Part shown: positions 36,298 to 47,125 of the stretch, one piece after another
Layout: each line of letters starts with the position of its first letter
Numbering within the stretch: position 1 is the first letter of the stretch
NCBI GenBank assembly: GCA_030063045.1
Contig: JAQSEB010000046.1
Location: forward strand, 930,001 to 994,000
Reading direction: 5' to 3'
DNA length: 64,000 nt
DNA from: Pratylenchus scribneri
Lineage: Eukaryota > Nematoda > Chromadorea > Rhabditida > Pratylenchidae
Notes under the pieces: model-generated
The model's input: the letters and a program-made list of their open reading frames with translations, nothing else
Database searches by the model: none
Told to the model about the DNA's origin: nothing
Made by a program: the position numbers and the translations under genes

Positions 36298-39149
36298 GAT
36301 TAATTGAAGGATGAAAACAATGAAAAACGGGTGGCCATTCTTGGATGAATGAATTTAATTCTATTTTTATTATAATTTTGAACATTTTTTGATGCAATTT
36401 TTGACTTTAACCTATTCCCTCTTCGTCCATTCAAGCAATTATTTTCCCAATTCCCCAAAAACAATAATAAACTTTGCACATTCGAAAATGCCCCTCTAAA
36501 TATTGCGTGCCATTTTCTCGGCAATTTTTTTAACTTTCCTTTTATTTTCGTCCATTTCGTGGCTTTTCCTGTCCACAAATCTGTGCCCAATTGTTCTCCC
36601 TTTCCATCCGTCCATTTCCCTTCATTTCATCCTTAACCGGAACTTCACTTCCTTTTTTGGGAATGCCGTCCATTTTTTTTCTCATTTTGCGCCCTATTCA
36701 TTCATTCGGCATTCATCCTCAATTCAAATATTAAATTCGACATTTTCAACTTTGAAAATAACAAAAATGATGTGCAATTCAATGTTTCCTCTATGAATAA
36801 TTTGTTTTTGGGTAAAAATACATATCTCATCAATCCCCGATGGGAAATAATGCCAACCAAAAATGTTCCCATTTTTGCCATTTTTCCGTCTGTCAAAATT
36901 CCCTGGGGGGATGATTTTTTCTAGGATTTTTTTGGGAAGCAAGAATGAATGAATGGGGATTGGATATATTTGCCTTCGGCATTCCATTTTTCCATTTCCT
37001 TTTTTTGCTACTTTTTGTTTGGACTTGCCAAATTTATTCCAATTTTTGCGCAAATTCCATTTCCACTCTTGGATTTTTCCTTTTTTGCAAATGTAAATTA
37101 ACTGGGAAGGAAATTAATTGAACATTGATGCCAAAAAGGAAGGATAAAAGGGGGCAATCCCCCTTTTTGTGTATTAGACTATTCCATTGGCCCAATGCGC
37201 AATATATTCCAAGAATGTTCCCCTCACTCAAAAAGAATATGTCCAATCAAAAATCCAGTCTGCTCACGTCATTTTGCCCTTTTGGCCATTCTTCTTGGCC
37301 ACAATATGTTCGCAATTTGACCCCTCGCCCTTTTTCCTCCAATTTTTATGCCACAATTTGAATTTCTTCCTCCATTTGTTCATCCCACTACCAGCCAGAA
37401 AATAAATTTATCTGGCATCCAATTTAGCTTCATTAAAATGATTAATTTATTTATTTGGGCAATATCTAAAATCCAATCCAATTGAATGAATGGAAATGGA
37501 AATACAGGCATTTTTGCAAAAAAAATGCAGCCCAATTTAAATTAAAAATTCTATTTTGGCCAAGCAAAAAGGAAATTTGACCATTTTCCTCCTTCAATTG
37601 TTCCCACTCCTCAACCAACTTTACCCAAGAATGAGGCCATTTTCCGGCGTCATATCCGCCCCAGGGGGAATTGTTTTGCCTTTCAATATTTAATTTAATC
37701 TGATTTTGGCCACGGCAATCTCCCTTCCCCTTTTTCCATTTTTAAATTATGTTATGTTTCCTTCCTTTTGTTGTTGAAAAAAGAGAACAAATTTATTTGT
37801 CAAACAAATAAAAATTGCCTTTTTTTTCATTCGTCAACCAAAAATGCTAACATCCAAACACATCTTCCCTTCCCCTTCCTCCATCCATCCAAAGTCATCC
37901 TCCCTATTCCCTTTTTTCTGCTTTAATCCAATTCCAGTGGCCCAGATTTGTTTTGTGTCTTCGGCCGGCCAAACAGGAAAAGGGCAAAAAGGAGGGCAAT
38001 GGATAGGGGGACGAATTCCAAGGCCATTTTTTGGCATTTGAAGGGGAGGGAGGGAGGGATTGGGCCAAAATGGAATGAGAAAAGAAGGAATGAGGCCAAG
38101 ATTAACTGCTCCCGAAAAACATGGGAAATTGGGGGGATGTCATCAAATGTGGAAGATGGTCAAATTGCCAAAAATAATTCACACTGAAATATTCCCAAAA
38201 TGGCAAATAAATTTGAGAATTGGAATGAAAATTTGGGATGAATTTTATGCTTCATTAAAATTTTGATTAATCAAATTTAATTTTTAATTCAATCCTCCTT
38301 TCCTCCATCCAAAAGCACCTTTTCCCGTCGATCTTCAAAAGCAGATGGAAAATTCCATTGGCCAAATCCAATTCCCCTTTTATTGCTGACAGCCACCCCT
38401 TCCCTCCCTCCTCCATCCACCCTCACATCCACCTTCTCTCATTGGCCTCCGGCAAAACTCATCAATCTACGGCCAAACCAAACCAAATCCATCCATCCAT
38501 TCATTATGCTCCAACAGATTTTGGGAAATTGGAAGGAAATTTGGACGGGGCAAAAAAGGGAAGTAGCAATTTGGCTGATTGGCTCAAAGAAGGGGGTAGG
38601 GATGAGCGCATTGGGAGGGGGCAATCCATGGCATTGGCATTGGCATTGGCATTCTTCCCAAAGGGACAATTTCATGGCCAATTGCCCATTCCAAACTTTT
38701 TCTTCCTTTCCTCACTAAATTTTTTGGCCAATCCATTTTCATAAAATAAATCAAAACCCCCTCCCCTATTCCCCCATTCCAATTTATTCCATTTATGGCC
38801 AAAACCACATGCTGCTGCCATTTCCTCTGAGCGGAAATGGAAAGTGAGCAGAGGCCAAAAGAATACAAAATGTAATCCTCGGATTCAATCAGCAGTCCTC
38901 AATTTAAATCTAAATTTATCATTTTAAATCCCAAAAACCAAATTTGATTCCATTTTTGTGTATCCAAATTTTAAATTCCCAAAAATAATTTTAGAATATT
39001 TCTACAAAATAAAATCTTTAGCACTGGCACTCATCTTTCCCCACATTTTTTCCTTGAAGCTCCGCATCAATTCGTCGTTTGGCCAAAGTAAATTTGGCCG
39101 TCCTTCACTGGCCTCTTCTCCTTTCCTTTAATCCCCCTTTTTGGCTTCA
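36298..39149. other. 2.85-kb intergenic region
   Basis: Lies between the lipid phosphatase and the calmodulin-like gene. It has homopurine/homopyrimidine stretches (for example GGGGAGGGAGGGAGGG near 38042) and a (GGCATT)n run at 38631-38652. ORFs of up to 128 codons (38358-38744) follow this simple-sequence bias and lack domains or splice signals. I see no RNA gene. Confidence 0.4.
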
Positions 39150-40525
39150 ATGATGATGTTGGGAATGGGAAGGGATGGCCAAAGAGGAGCATCCCCTTCT
39201 CCCAAACTGCCCCGCCACACCAGTTTTGCCTCCTCACCGGCCATCGGCAGCAGTCCATCAACCAGCCATCGGAAAAGGGCGGCGACCACTGTGGCCAGGG
39301 TTGAATCAACAAATTTGTTGGCGAAGAATTTGAACAGTCCCAACACATCCACCCGATCCCAAGCAAAGTACGGCATTGGCCCATCCAACGGGGGGATTAT
39401 CCCCTTCCCAGACAAATCCATCCAAGATTCTCCTTTATTTTTCAGCTTCAGTCTTGGCCCCCATTCTTCCCCTTCGCTTAGTGTCAATCGGCTGAAACGC
39501 CAAAATTCCGCATTCAGGAATACGGCCATCCAAATTCAACAACAACAACAACAGGAAATTGATCGACGAAAATCCAGAGCCAGTTCTTTTGCGGCCGCAA
39601 TGACCAGCCGAAAAATGAGCCTTTTTAATCGGTGGAAAAATCAGTCAATTTTTGATACGGCTTTGGAGGGAATCAGCGAGGAGGAAATGTTCGAATACAA
39701 AGAGGCATTCAGATTATTCGACAAAGTTAGCCAAAAGGGAAATGTTGGTTTAAATATTAATTTGAATTGAAAGGACGGGAATGGGTCAATCTCGTCCAAG
39801 GAATTGGGCGTTGCGATGCGATCATTGGGGCAGAATCCGACAGAACAAGTAAAAACGGGGCAAATCATTCATTTAGTCACCATTTTTGTAGGAATTATTG
39901 GATATGGTCAATGAGGTGGATGTGGACGGAAGTGGAACAATTGATTTTGCCGAATTTTGCCAAATGATGAAAAGGATGAACAAGGCAATTTAATTATTGG
40001 GGCCATTTACTAATAATCAATTATCATTTTCAGGAAAATGACAGTGAAATGGTTTGTTTTAACATTTAAAGACAAATTGGCAATGATTTAGATTCGAGAG
40101 GCATTCCGAGTATTCGACAGGGATGGAAACGGGTACATCACAGCGGAGGAATTTCGTTATTTTATGACACATATGGGCGAACAATTCAGTGACATTGAGG
40201 TCGATGAAATCATCAATGAAGTGGACATTGATGGAGATGGCCAGGTGAGATTGGGGTGAAATCCCCACATAATTTGAATGGGAGGATAATTAATGGACGT
40301 CATCATCTACCGTGGATTTACTTTGCATGGATTCGGGAATGGCATTTTGGGGAACAAATCCCCCACCAAAGCCTCTTAAATGAGGAAAATGGAGACAAAA
40401 CAAACTAACTAAGGCAGGGGATTCATTGGGAGAGGATTAGCACAATGAAAGATTGGAATGATGAATTAAATTTCCCAAAATTACAGATAAACTACGAGGA
40501 ATTCGTGAAAATGATGACCGCCTGA
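39150..40525 (+). CDS. cal-1: Calmodulin-like protein, CAL-1 type, with long N-terminal extension
   Basis: Ca2+ sensor with four EF hands. Exons: 39150-39725, 39774-39848, 39892-39984, 40034-40051, 40092-40244 and 40487-40525, giving 317 residues. The EF-hand part (about residues 170-317) has loops [36 protein letters not shown] and DIDGDGQINYEE, with the CAL-1-like phrases [12 protein letters not shown] and [21 protein letters not shown]. Ahead of it is a 165-residue Ser/Arg-rich segment with a short polyQ and basic stretches, with no domain that I recognise. Exon 4 is only 18 nt and the intron before it uses a GC donor. The true start could be a later ATG within exon 1 (for example at 39600). 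Confidence 0.9.
39985..40033 (+). other. GC-AG intron in the calmodulin-like gene
   Basis: 49 nt, donor AAG|GCAATT, acceptor TTTTCAG. Joining 39984 to 40034 gives the conserved MMKRMNK|ENDSEM. Read-through would stop three codons later. Confidence 0.85.
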
Positions 40526-40804
40526 GGGAATTCTCAATCGCCTTTCTTCTCCCTTCCTTTTGCATTCGATCCACCAAAATAATTTCCGCCTTTTTATTGT
40601 AAAAAATTGAGAATTATTTCGCATTTTTGTCATAATTTATAATATTTCCATTTATGCTTTTTCATTCAATAAAGAAATGAAATGTAAAATAAAATTGTGA
40701 TTTTATGGATTTCAAAAAATATTTGGAAAATAAATAATGAATGAAATGAACGGATTTAATTGATTGATGAGACTTCTATACAAAAAGAAAATGGATATTC
40801 AAAT

Positions 40805-42303
40805 TTAAATTGGCAAAACGAGTGTGGATGATTGTTTTGTACAAAATGCCATTTTCGTCATTCTTCCCATCCATTTCAGTCCATTCTCGCCGCCGGGCAC
40901 ATATGAAAGTAGAAACCTGAACAAAAATGAATTAAATTAAATTTACAATTAAATTTTCAGGGAAATTTTTAATTACAATCCTTTCTTAATCTAACTTTTA
41001 CAATTATAATCGGCAACACTAGTGCTTTTGGCGGCACTCTTTTTTATTGCAATTTAGATTTATGCTGGTTAGGGTTTATAAAGATAATTTAACCATTTGA
41101 CTAAAAACGCCATTTTTAGCTTAGTGGGTTGATGCTTTTTTGTAAAACTGAGGTCCCGGGTTCGAACCCTCTCCGAGGCAAATATTTTTTTCGGGCTTGA
41201 TTGTCATTTCTATACATTATATTTACATTTCCAGTAAAAAATATTTTTTTGTGACTAACGCGCTAGTCTAACCTTATAATCCTTATGTAAAACTTATCAG
41301 TATATTATGGAGTCTAGGAATAAATGAATAAACAAATTACCAAACGAGTCCAAATGCTTGGAATGTTGATGCGATTATTGTGAATATTGTGCTGTGGAGC
41401 CAAAGTGAAGTGTAGAGGGTGGCCATAACAGTGGATAAATAGACGGCAGTGACCAGTCGACGTGGCTCCGAGAATAAAAATTTGCAATAGGCCAAAGGGC
41501 CCCAAAGGAATCCAAAACTGAAAATAAATTTTTTTAGGGAACTTTTCAAGCAAGTATTCACCTGGTAATAAAGAATACGGAGCCAAGTGTGTTCAATGTC
41601 GCAAATTTTCTTGTCTGAAAGACGAGTACAGGAATAAGCATCATTGCCTGAAAAATTAAAATGTTTATTTTATTGAATAGACTATTTCAATTACTTTCGA
41701 CAATCTGTGGGGTTTTTTTAAATTTGTTCTAAATTTTTTTATTAAAAAATGAATTTGAATAAAAATTGAAAATAATTTTTTAAGGCTCCTCTACATTATT
41801 TTTTGGTGGAAACTGGAAATTAAATATAATAATTCATCAGAGTTTTAATCAGTAAAATTAAAATTTTTCCTAAAGAGATTGTAAATCATATTTTTAATAA
41901 AATTATTTACTGTTGTGAAGCAAAATGCGGCAGCAATTAAGCAAAGGAAGAAAGCTGCCATTCTTTGGAAACGATTTAAGCCGCATGGATTTGAATCGGC
42001 AGCAATTGATTTTGAAGCGCTAGATGACGAAAAACTCATCCAACTGTCCATTCGCCTAAAGAATGATTAAATAATTTTAATGTTTATATAAATTTGCCTG
42101 TTTCTATTTGGTGGTAATTCTCCATTTTGATTTGGATTTTCATCCGTAAGCCTTTCAGCATCCTCCGGGGCATTTCCCGTTTTGAAGAACCCGTTGAACG
42201 AATTACTGACTTTGGAACCAAGAGTTGCCACATTGAAATAAGTGCGGTTGGACGCACCGGCCTTGTTCCTCTGCTCGCTCACAAAATCCGCCAATGATGA
42301 CAT
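40805..42303 (-). CDS. SFT2-domain vesicle transport protein
   Basis: Four-pass Golgi/endosome membrane protein of the Sft2/GOT1 group, involved in retrograde vesicle fusion. Five exons: 42303-42098, 42055-41911, 41647-41562, 41517-41341 and 40916-40805, giving 241 residues. After an 80-residue polar N terminus come four hydrophobic segments. Family hallmarks are FQTRKFATLNTLGS, SFGFLWGPLAYCKFLFS.PRR and a last helix followed by LSYVPGGENGLKW. The intron after exon 1 is GC-AG. The last intron is long (424 nt) and carries a tRNA-like sequence on the opposite strand. A tiny secreted ORF lies 138 bp upstream on the same strand. Confidence 0.88.
41109..41180 (+). tRNA. tRNA-like sequence (degenerate; pseudogene or SINE head)
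   Basis: A box TAGCTTAGTGGG (41117-41128) and a perfect B box GGTTCGAACCC (41159-41169) stand at tRNA spacing, followed by a T run (ATTTTTT) that would end Pol III transcription. The anticodon position would read TGT (Thr). Only the outer GCC/GGC of the acceptor stem pairs, and the anticodon stem is poor. A functional tRNA is therefore unlikely. It lies in the last intron of the SFT2 gene, antisense to it. Confidence 0.6.
42056..42097 (-). other. GC-AG intron in the SFT2 gene
   Basis: 42 nt on the minus strand, donor ACAG|GCAAAT, acceptor CTTTAG. There is no GT in the interval, and the exon frames join only with this GC donor (NR|RMDSWM). Confidence 0.8.
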
Positions 42304-42441
42304 TTTATTATTTTTTCTTAAAAATGATAAAGAATAAAGATAATATGATTGAAAATTATTTTATTGGAAATACGATTGATTTAATTCACAAATTTTTTAT
42401 TGGCAAAATTAGGAAAATTTAGATTTTCTTATTTTCATTTT

Positions 42442-42600
42442 TCACTTGTCTAGATCTCGATCCCAAATCTCACAAAATGAGCTGTAATCTAATCTCGGCT
42501 GGCTGTCGGGTCGGGTCGGATTTATTTCTTTCTTTGAGGACGAGTGATGAATTAAAAAACAGAGAATATGTAAGATAAAAACAAATGGATATAATTTCAT
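42442..42600 (-). CDS. Possible 52-residue secreted peptide
   Basis: The frame from the ATG at 42600 starts MKLYPFVFILHILCFLIHHSSS, which scores by eye as a good signal peptide. About 30 polar residues with a single Cys follow. There is no known family. It ends 138 bp upstream of the SFT2 start on the same strand, an operon-like distance. The coding call is weak: no intron and no homologue are available to support it. Confidence 0.3.
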   Translation of the reverse strand: MKLYPFVFILHILCFLIHHSSSKKEINPTRPDSQPRLDYSSFCEIWDRDLDK

Positions 42601-42830
42601 TTTTTTCTCAAATAATTTAAACGCGAATATGAATATCACTTAAAGTTACAAAAGACAAGATAATCATGGATTCTTGAAGCGGCGATATTCGGATATGAAA
42701 TGAGCAATGAATTTATCTTGTATTTTATCATTAAAATGGATTTTCATTGAATTGTTTTAATGTAAAATGATAATACGCATTAAATTTGTGACGGAATTGT
42801 TTGATTTTTCATCAAAAACGATGTTCCAAT

Positions 42831-45800
42831 TCACTTCGGTTTGGCTTTTGCCGTCGTAGAAGAAGGAACGACAGCTTTTTTGTCCACTTGTTTGTTAATT
42901 TGCTTATTCTGTTGGGGGCCACCTAGTTTGACACTGAGGAACCAATTTTCTGCTTGAGCGATGGCAATTGTTAGAATCTTTTTAAAAGGTGAAATTTTAT
43001 TCCCGAATCCATGTTTTTTTCAACTCGAATTGTTCCAGCCGCCACCGTTTGATTTATTGTCAATTCTGACCCCTCAATATTCACATTATTCGAGCCTCTT
43101 AAATCAAGGCAGTATTGTTTGGATTGTTCCGTCCTCCCAGCCACTAATGCCACAAAATAGTCGGCCTTGAATTGCCGTAAACTTTGCAAATCTTTCAAAT
43201 AGGGCAACGGCTTCCCAAGCTCCCAGAAATGTTCGGCTAACAATGGATCAAGTTCATCAGCATGAAAACGATCAACCCGGAATGGCTCGATGAGTAAAGG
43301 GCCTTCGGAACAATGAAGTTCAAGACGAAGTGGACAAGTCTTGAAAATGGGGGATTCATTCAATTTGATCCCCTTAATCCCATCCCACAGTGCTCATAAA
43401 GAATCGGCGATTATGTCCGAGTGCCCTTACAGCCTTCCACATTTCCTCCAAATTTCCCTTTGGCCCATAGCTGTCAGCCTCGCGTTGATGCATTTGAATG
43501 AATGTTTTGAGGGGAATATGCTGCTGACGAAGTTCAAAATTTGCACAAATTCGAGCCCATTCCTTGAATGAATTAACATAAAAAAACAATTTTAGACCAC
43601 CTGTTCGCTGACTGGTCCACTCCCACTCAAAATGCTATATGCCTCAAATTCCCTTCGGGAAAGTAGTCCATCATCGTCCAAATCGAATATGTCGAACATG
43701 TTCATCAACATTACCCTTCATTTTCCATACAATTATAGTCCATTCCCCAATCCCAAAATAACTTGAATGGTTTTGTGAGACGCCATTTCTCGTCCACCAT
43801 TTTGTCCGATTTTTCCGGTTCCACCATTTTGAGTGCCCGACAAAATTTGACTCGAATTAAATGATTGCCAGCCGGCACTTGGACCCATTCAGTGGATGCC
43901 ATCTACAATCAAAATATTCAAACTATAAAGGCAAAACTAACGCCTCCTTGTTCCTTTCGTTTTGTGACCGCAAAAATGCGAGGTTGTGGATCAAATTCAG
44001 AGGACATCTTTTTGGATATAATTAGGGGGAATAAATGGAATGGATGATTGAATATTTTACAATAATTCCCTGCACGGAATTGTGGAATCGGCTTAGCGAA
44101 GAATCGACTTAATTTTGGCAGATGGACTATATTGACATTTTGGTCCCAAAAACTAACTGCTTTCATTCACACAAATTGCCAATCGCAATTTTCGCGCTTT
44201 CTCCAGCGAAAATGCATAGGCAATGCAACTGGTTTCGGTCAATTCCCGTTGGATGACCAAACTTTTCAGCTGAATTCTTTCTTCCGGCTGCTGTTGTTCC
44301 CCTCGATTTGAACCGCCCGCAGGGGGAATGCCGGATTGGGGCGCATTTTGAGGTTTTTGGGAGGAGGAGGAAATGCCACTTGGCCCAGCGGCATTTTGTT
44401 GTTGTTGAGTGGCCAAATCCTTGCCGGCATTCGATCTTCGATTTGAGAACAATGAGGACAATGATTCGGCACTCTCAGAATGGGGCAACATGAACGAGGC
44501 GGAGGACACTGAAAATGCCATTCATTCAATTAATTTAGAGAATATTGGAGGGAGGAGGGGGGATTTATTCTATGTTTTTGTTTGGGTTGACAGACGCGTT
44601 TCCCAGCAGCAGCTAATAAATAAAATATATTATGGTAAAAGGTTGGCTATGTTAGTTTTGAGAATGCTCCCAAATGGCCAACCTTCCTTTTCCATTTTGC
44701 CCTTTTCTTGGCCGCCTTTTAAACCCCACCTTCACCCCCAACCATCCTCCATCCTTCATCCACGTGCATTTTTGGTGCACATATTTTTTAATATTTTGTG
44801 GGAATATTTTAAAAAGTTTGCAAAAATAAATAACCGCCTTCTGCACCTAACTTTCCATTTTTGGCATTTCAATTTTCCATTTTCGTTGAATTTTGTAGGA
44901 ATAATTTTGCCCCAAATGTAAGGAATTTGGAATGGCCAATGAATGGAAAGGTTGAAAGTTTATGAAAGGGAGCAATGAATGAATTGGCTAATAAATAATA
45001 AAAAGAATAGGTAGATTGGGCATTGCGTGCTCATTCATAAATAAAATGTTCGGCCAATGCCACTCCTTTCTTTCCTTCCACCCTCACCTTTGGGGCACAT
45101 TATTCCACTCAAATTTAATTAATTAGTCCAAAGTGCATTCAAACAAGGAAGAAATGATTTAATTTGACTCCATTTAACCCTAAATAATATTTTGTACCTT
45201 TATGGCCCCTCGATGTTCCCTCATCAAATGTGGATGATCTTCCTCGCAAAAATGCCGTTTCTTCGGTCGTTTTGTTGGCCAACCCTTCTTCCTCAACAAT
45301 TTGTGCATTCAATGCTCTCAACCGTTTCTTTGTGTCCACCAATTCGTAGATCAACTGTGCCCAAAATGTTTTCATCCACCCAATTTCTCCCCATTCACCC
45401 ACACTTTCCATGTCCGTTTCCCTTTGTGCATTCTTTTTCAGCCATTTGCCCAATTCCCCTTTTTTGCCTTCTCGATTCATTTTTGCCACCAAAAGTGGCC
45501 AATCCAATTCCGTTCCATCGCCCATTTCAGCCATTGCAAACATTCCAAGAAGGTCGTAGAGTTCGTCCAGCCCGGTGGAAGGAATGCTTTGATAAATCTT
45601 TGAAAAAATAATAAAATATGGGTGAATTTAATAAAATTGACCTGGAAGCATTCATCAAATGTGAAAATTTCATCTTTAAAATATTTAAATATTTTGGGAT
45701 TATTTTATTCTTTTTGCCTTTGTCCGATGCATACGGCCGAAGACGGCGAAGATCCTGTGGAAATGGATGAATGACAAAATGGAAGAGAGAAAATGTTTTT

Positions 45801-45984
45801 GGAGGATTGCCTGAATGAGAACATCCTTGCCAGCACAAATACAAACATCCAACAATTCCCTCAATGAGATCAATCTTCTTTGTTCGCCCATTTCCATGCC
45901 AATTTCGGTCATAAATGCATCCCGAAATGTTCGCATTGCATCGGCGCCTCCTCTGGGCACAGTTCCCTCCAAAAGGGGATCCAT
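42831..45984 (-). CDS. efcab7: EFCAB7-like EF-hand protein
   Basis: Eleven exons close in one frame: 45984-45811, 45754-45718, 45673-45642, 45597-45198, 44508-44158, 44126-43942, 43902-43763, 43715-43601, 43562-43389, 43339-43025 and 42977-42831, giving 689 residues (human EFCAB7 629). A canonical EF loop is visible (DIFDLDDDGLLSRREF). The stretch around it, LTKPFK..MFDIFDLDDDGLL and then EEMWKAVRALGHN, parallels the C-terminal half of EFCAB7. The N-terminal LISLRELLDVCICAGK and FTFDECFQ fit its first, degenerate EF pair. In mammals EFCAB7 tethers the EVC complex in cilia for Hedgehog signalling. Two introns are GC-AG and one intron is only 31 nt. The intron 44509-45197 is long. The call rests on remembered similarity. 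Confidence 0.75.
45674..45717 (-). other. GC-AG intron 2 of the EFCAB7-like gene
   Basis: 44 nt, minus strand, donor AAAG|GCAAAA, acceptor TTTAAAG. Removing it restores the frame from ASDK to DEIFTFDECFQ. Leaving it in shifts the frame by two bases relative to the next exon. Confidence 0.75.
45755..45810 (-). other. GC-AG intron 1 of the EFCAB7-like gene
   Basis: 56 nt, minus strand, donor TTCAG|GCAATC, acceptor TTTCCACAG. A GT further upstream (GAT|GTTCTC) would also keep frame but deletes four residues, so this one is likely rather than certain. Confidence 0.65.
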
Positions 45985-46650
45985 TTGGCAATGAATGGAA
46001 TGAAAGCAATCCAGTGGCCCCCAATCAACTCAAAAACTATTGTTTAACTGATTTCATTTTGCAACTAATATCTCCTTGGCAACCAAATCCTCCCTATCCC
46101 CCTTCCTCTTACTCACATCAATATTTCCTTGATGAGGATGGAATGGGGACATCCTATTCCCAATTTATTCATTCAGTTCAATGGCATTCTTATTATTAAA
46201 AAGTGCCACTTTAGGAAATTGGCAGTTGGTATTGAATCAAAAAGGTCTCCTTACATTTTTTAAGCAATATAAACATTGTGCCCAGTCATTGAAAACAAAA
46301 AAAGACTGCAAAGACGGCTTTGGATTTGAAGTACAGTAGGGAAAATTGGCACGACCAATGAGCAATGAATGATGTAGACGGTTGATATGGAATTAGATTT
46401 AAATGGGCCTAACTGTGAGACGAGGTGCAAAGCGAAAACGGCTTCCAGGAAAATTTGAGGAGAAATAAAAGAGAGGGCCTTTGACAAGAAAAAACTCTTT
46501 GGAAAAGAAACTTTCATCTTTTTTTTCCTTCAAATTGGCAAATTGTTATTGGAATATTTATTTATTAATGAATTTACTATGTTTATTATTCCACAGTTAT
46601 CATTATCATTATATTATCAGCAGCAGAAGAGGTGGAATTTTTCGGTGCTA
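45985..46650. other. EFCAB7-like gene upstream region
   Basis: AT-rich interval between the EFCAB7-like start and the foldback element. One 85-codon minus ORF (46260-46517) has a hydrophobic start but no clear cleavage site or splice context, so I did not call it. It likely holds the promoter. Confidence 0.35.
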
Positions 46651-47064
46651 GGTCGATTCCACAATGGTACAAATATGGGCGATTCCACAATGGTACAAAT
46701 ATAAAGTTTTTTGGCTTCTAATAAATCAGAAACTGGTTTTAGACCACACAAACCTTATACCATTTTATAGATCTCATCGAGACACATCGAATGGTATAAA
46801 TTTATCATGATTTGGTCAAAATTAAAGAGTATTAAACCATTTAAACCATTTTTTCCAGATTTTGGTATTAAACTTTCTTATTTTGGGCCAAAAGCTAACA
46901 TATTATATACCAATCGATTCGTCTCGTTGAGATCTACAAAATGGTATAAGGTTTATGGGGTCTAAAACCAGTTTCTGATTTGTTAGAAGCCAAAAAACTT
47001 TATATTTGTACCATTGTGGAATCGCCCATATTTGTACCGCCCTTTGTCAATTGTGGAATCGACC
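46651..47064. mobile_element. Foldback / long inverted-repeat element
   Basis: Left arm 46651-46798 and right arm 46903-47064 are near-perfect inverted repeats; both ends read GGTCGATTCCACAA from outside inwards. The arms share blocks such as TACAAATATGGGCGATTCCA, TTTTTTGGCTTCTAA, CAGAAACTGGTTTTAGACC and CCTTATACCATTTT. The loop is about 105 bp, and no ORF is present. It looks like a non-autonomous foldback/MITE. I could not define a target-site duplication. It sits about 60 bp from the start of the satellite. Confidence 0.9.
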
Positions 47065-47125
47065 CCGGACGGAATTTTTCAAATCAGAATAGAAAAATTT
47101 AAAATTACAGCCGAATGGGGTAATT

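Noticed and set aside
44153..44521. ATG at 44521 as start of a separate gene
   Set aside because: A 3' splice acceptor at 44509-44510 joins this exon in frame to the exon ending at 45198; it is internal to the EFCAB7-like gene.
45642..45718. Frameshift in the EFCAB7-like exon around 45700
   Set aside because: Explained by a 44-nt GC-AG intron that restores the frame.
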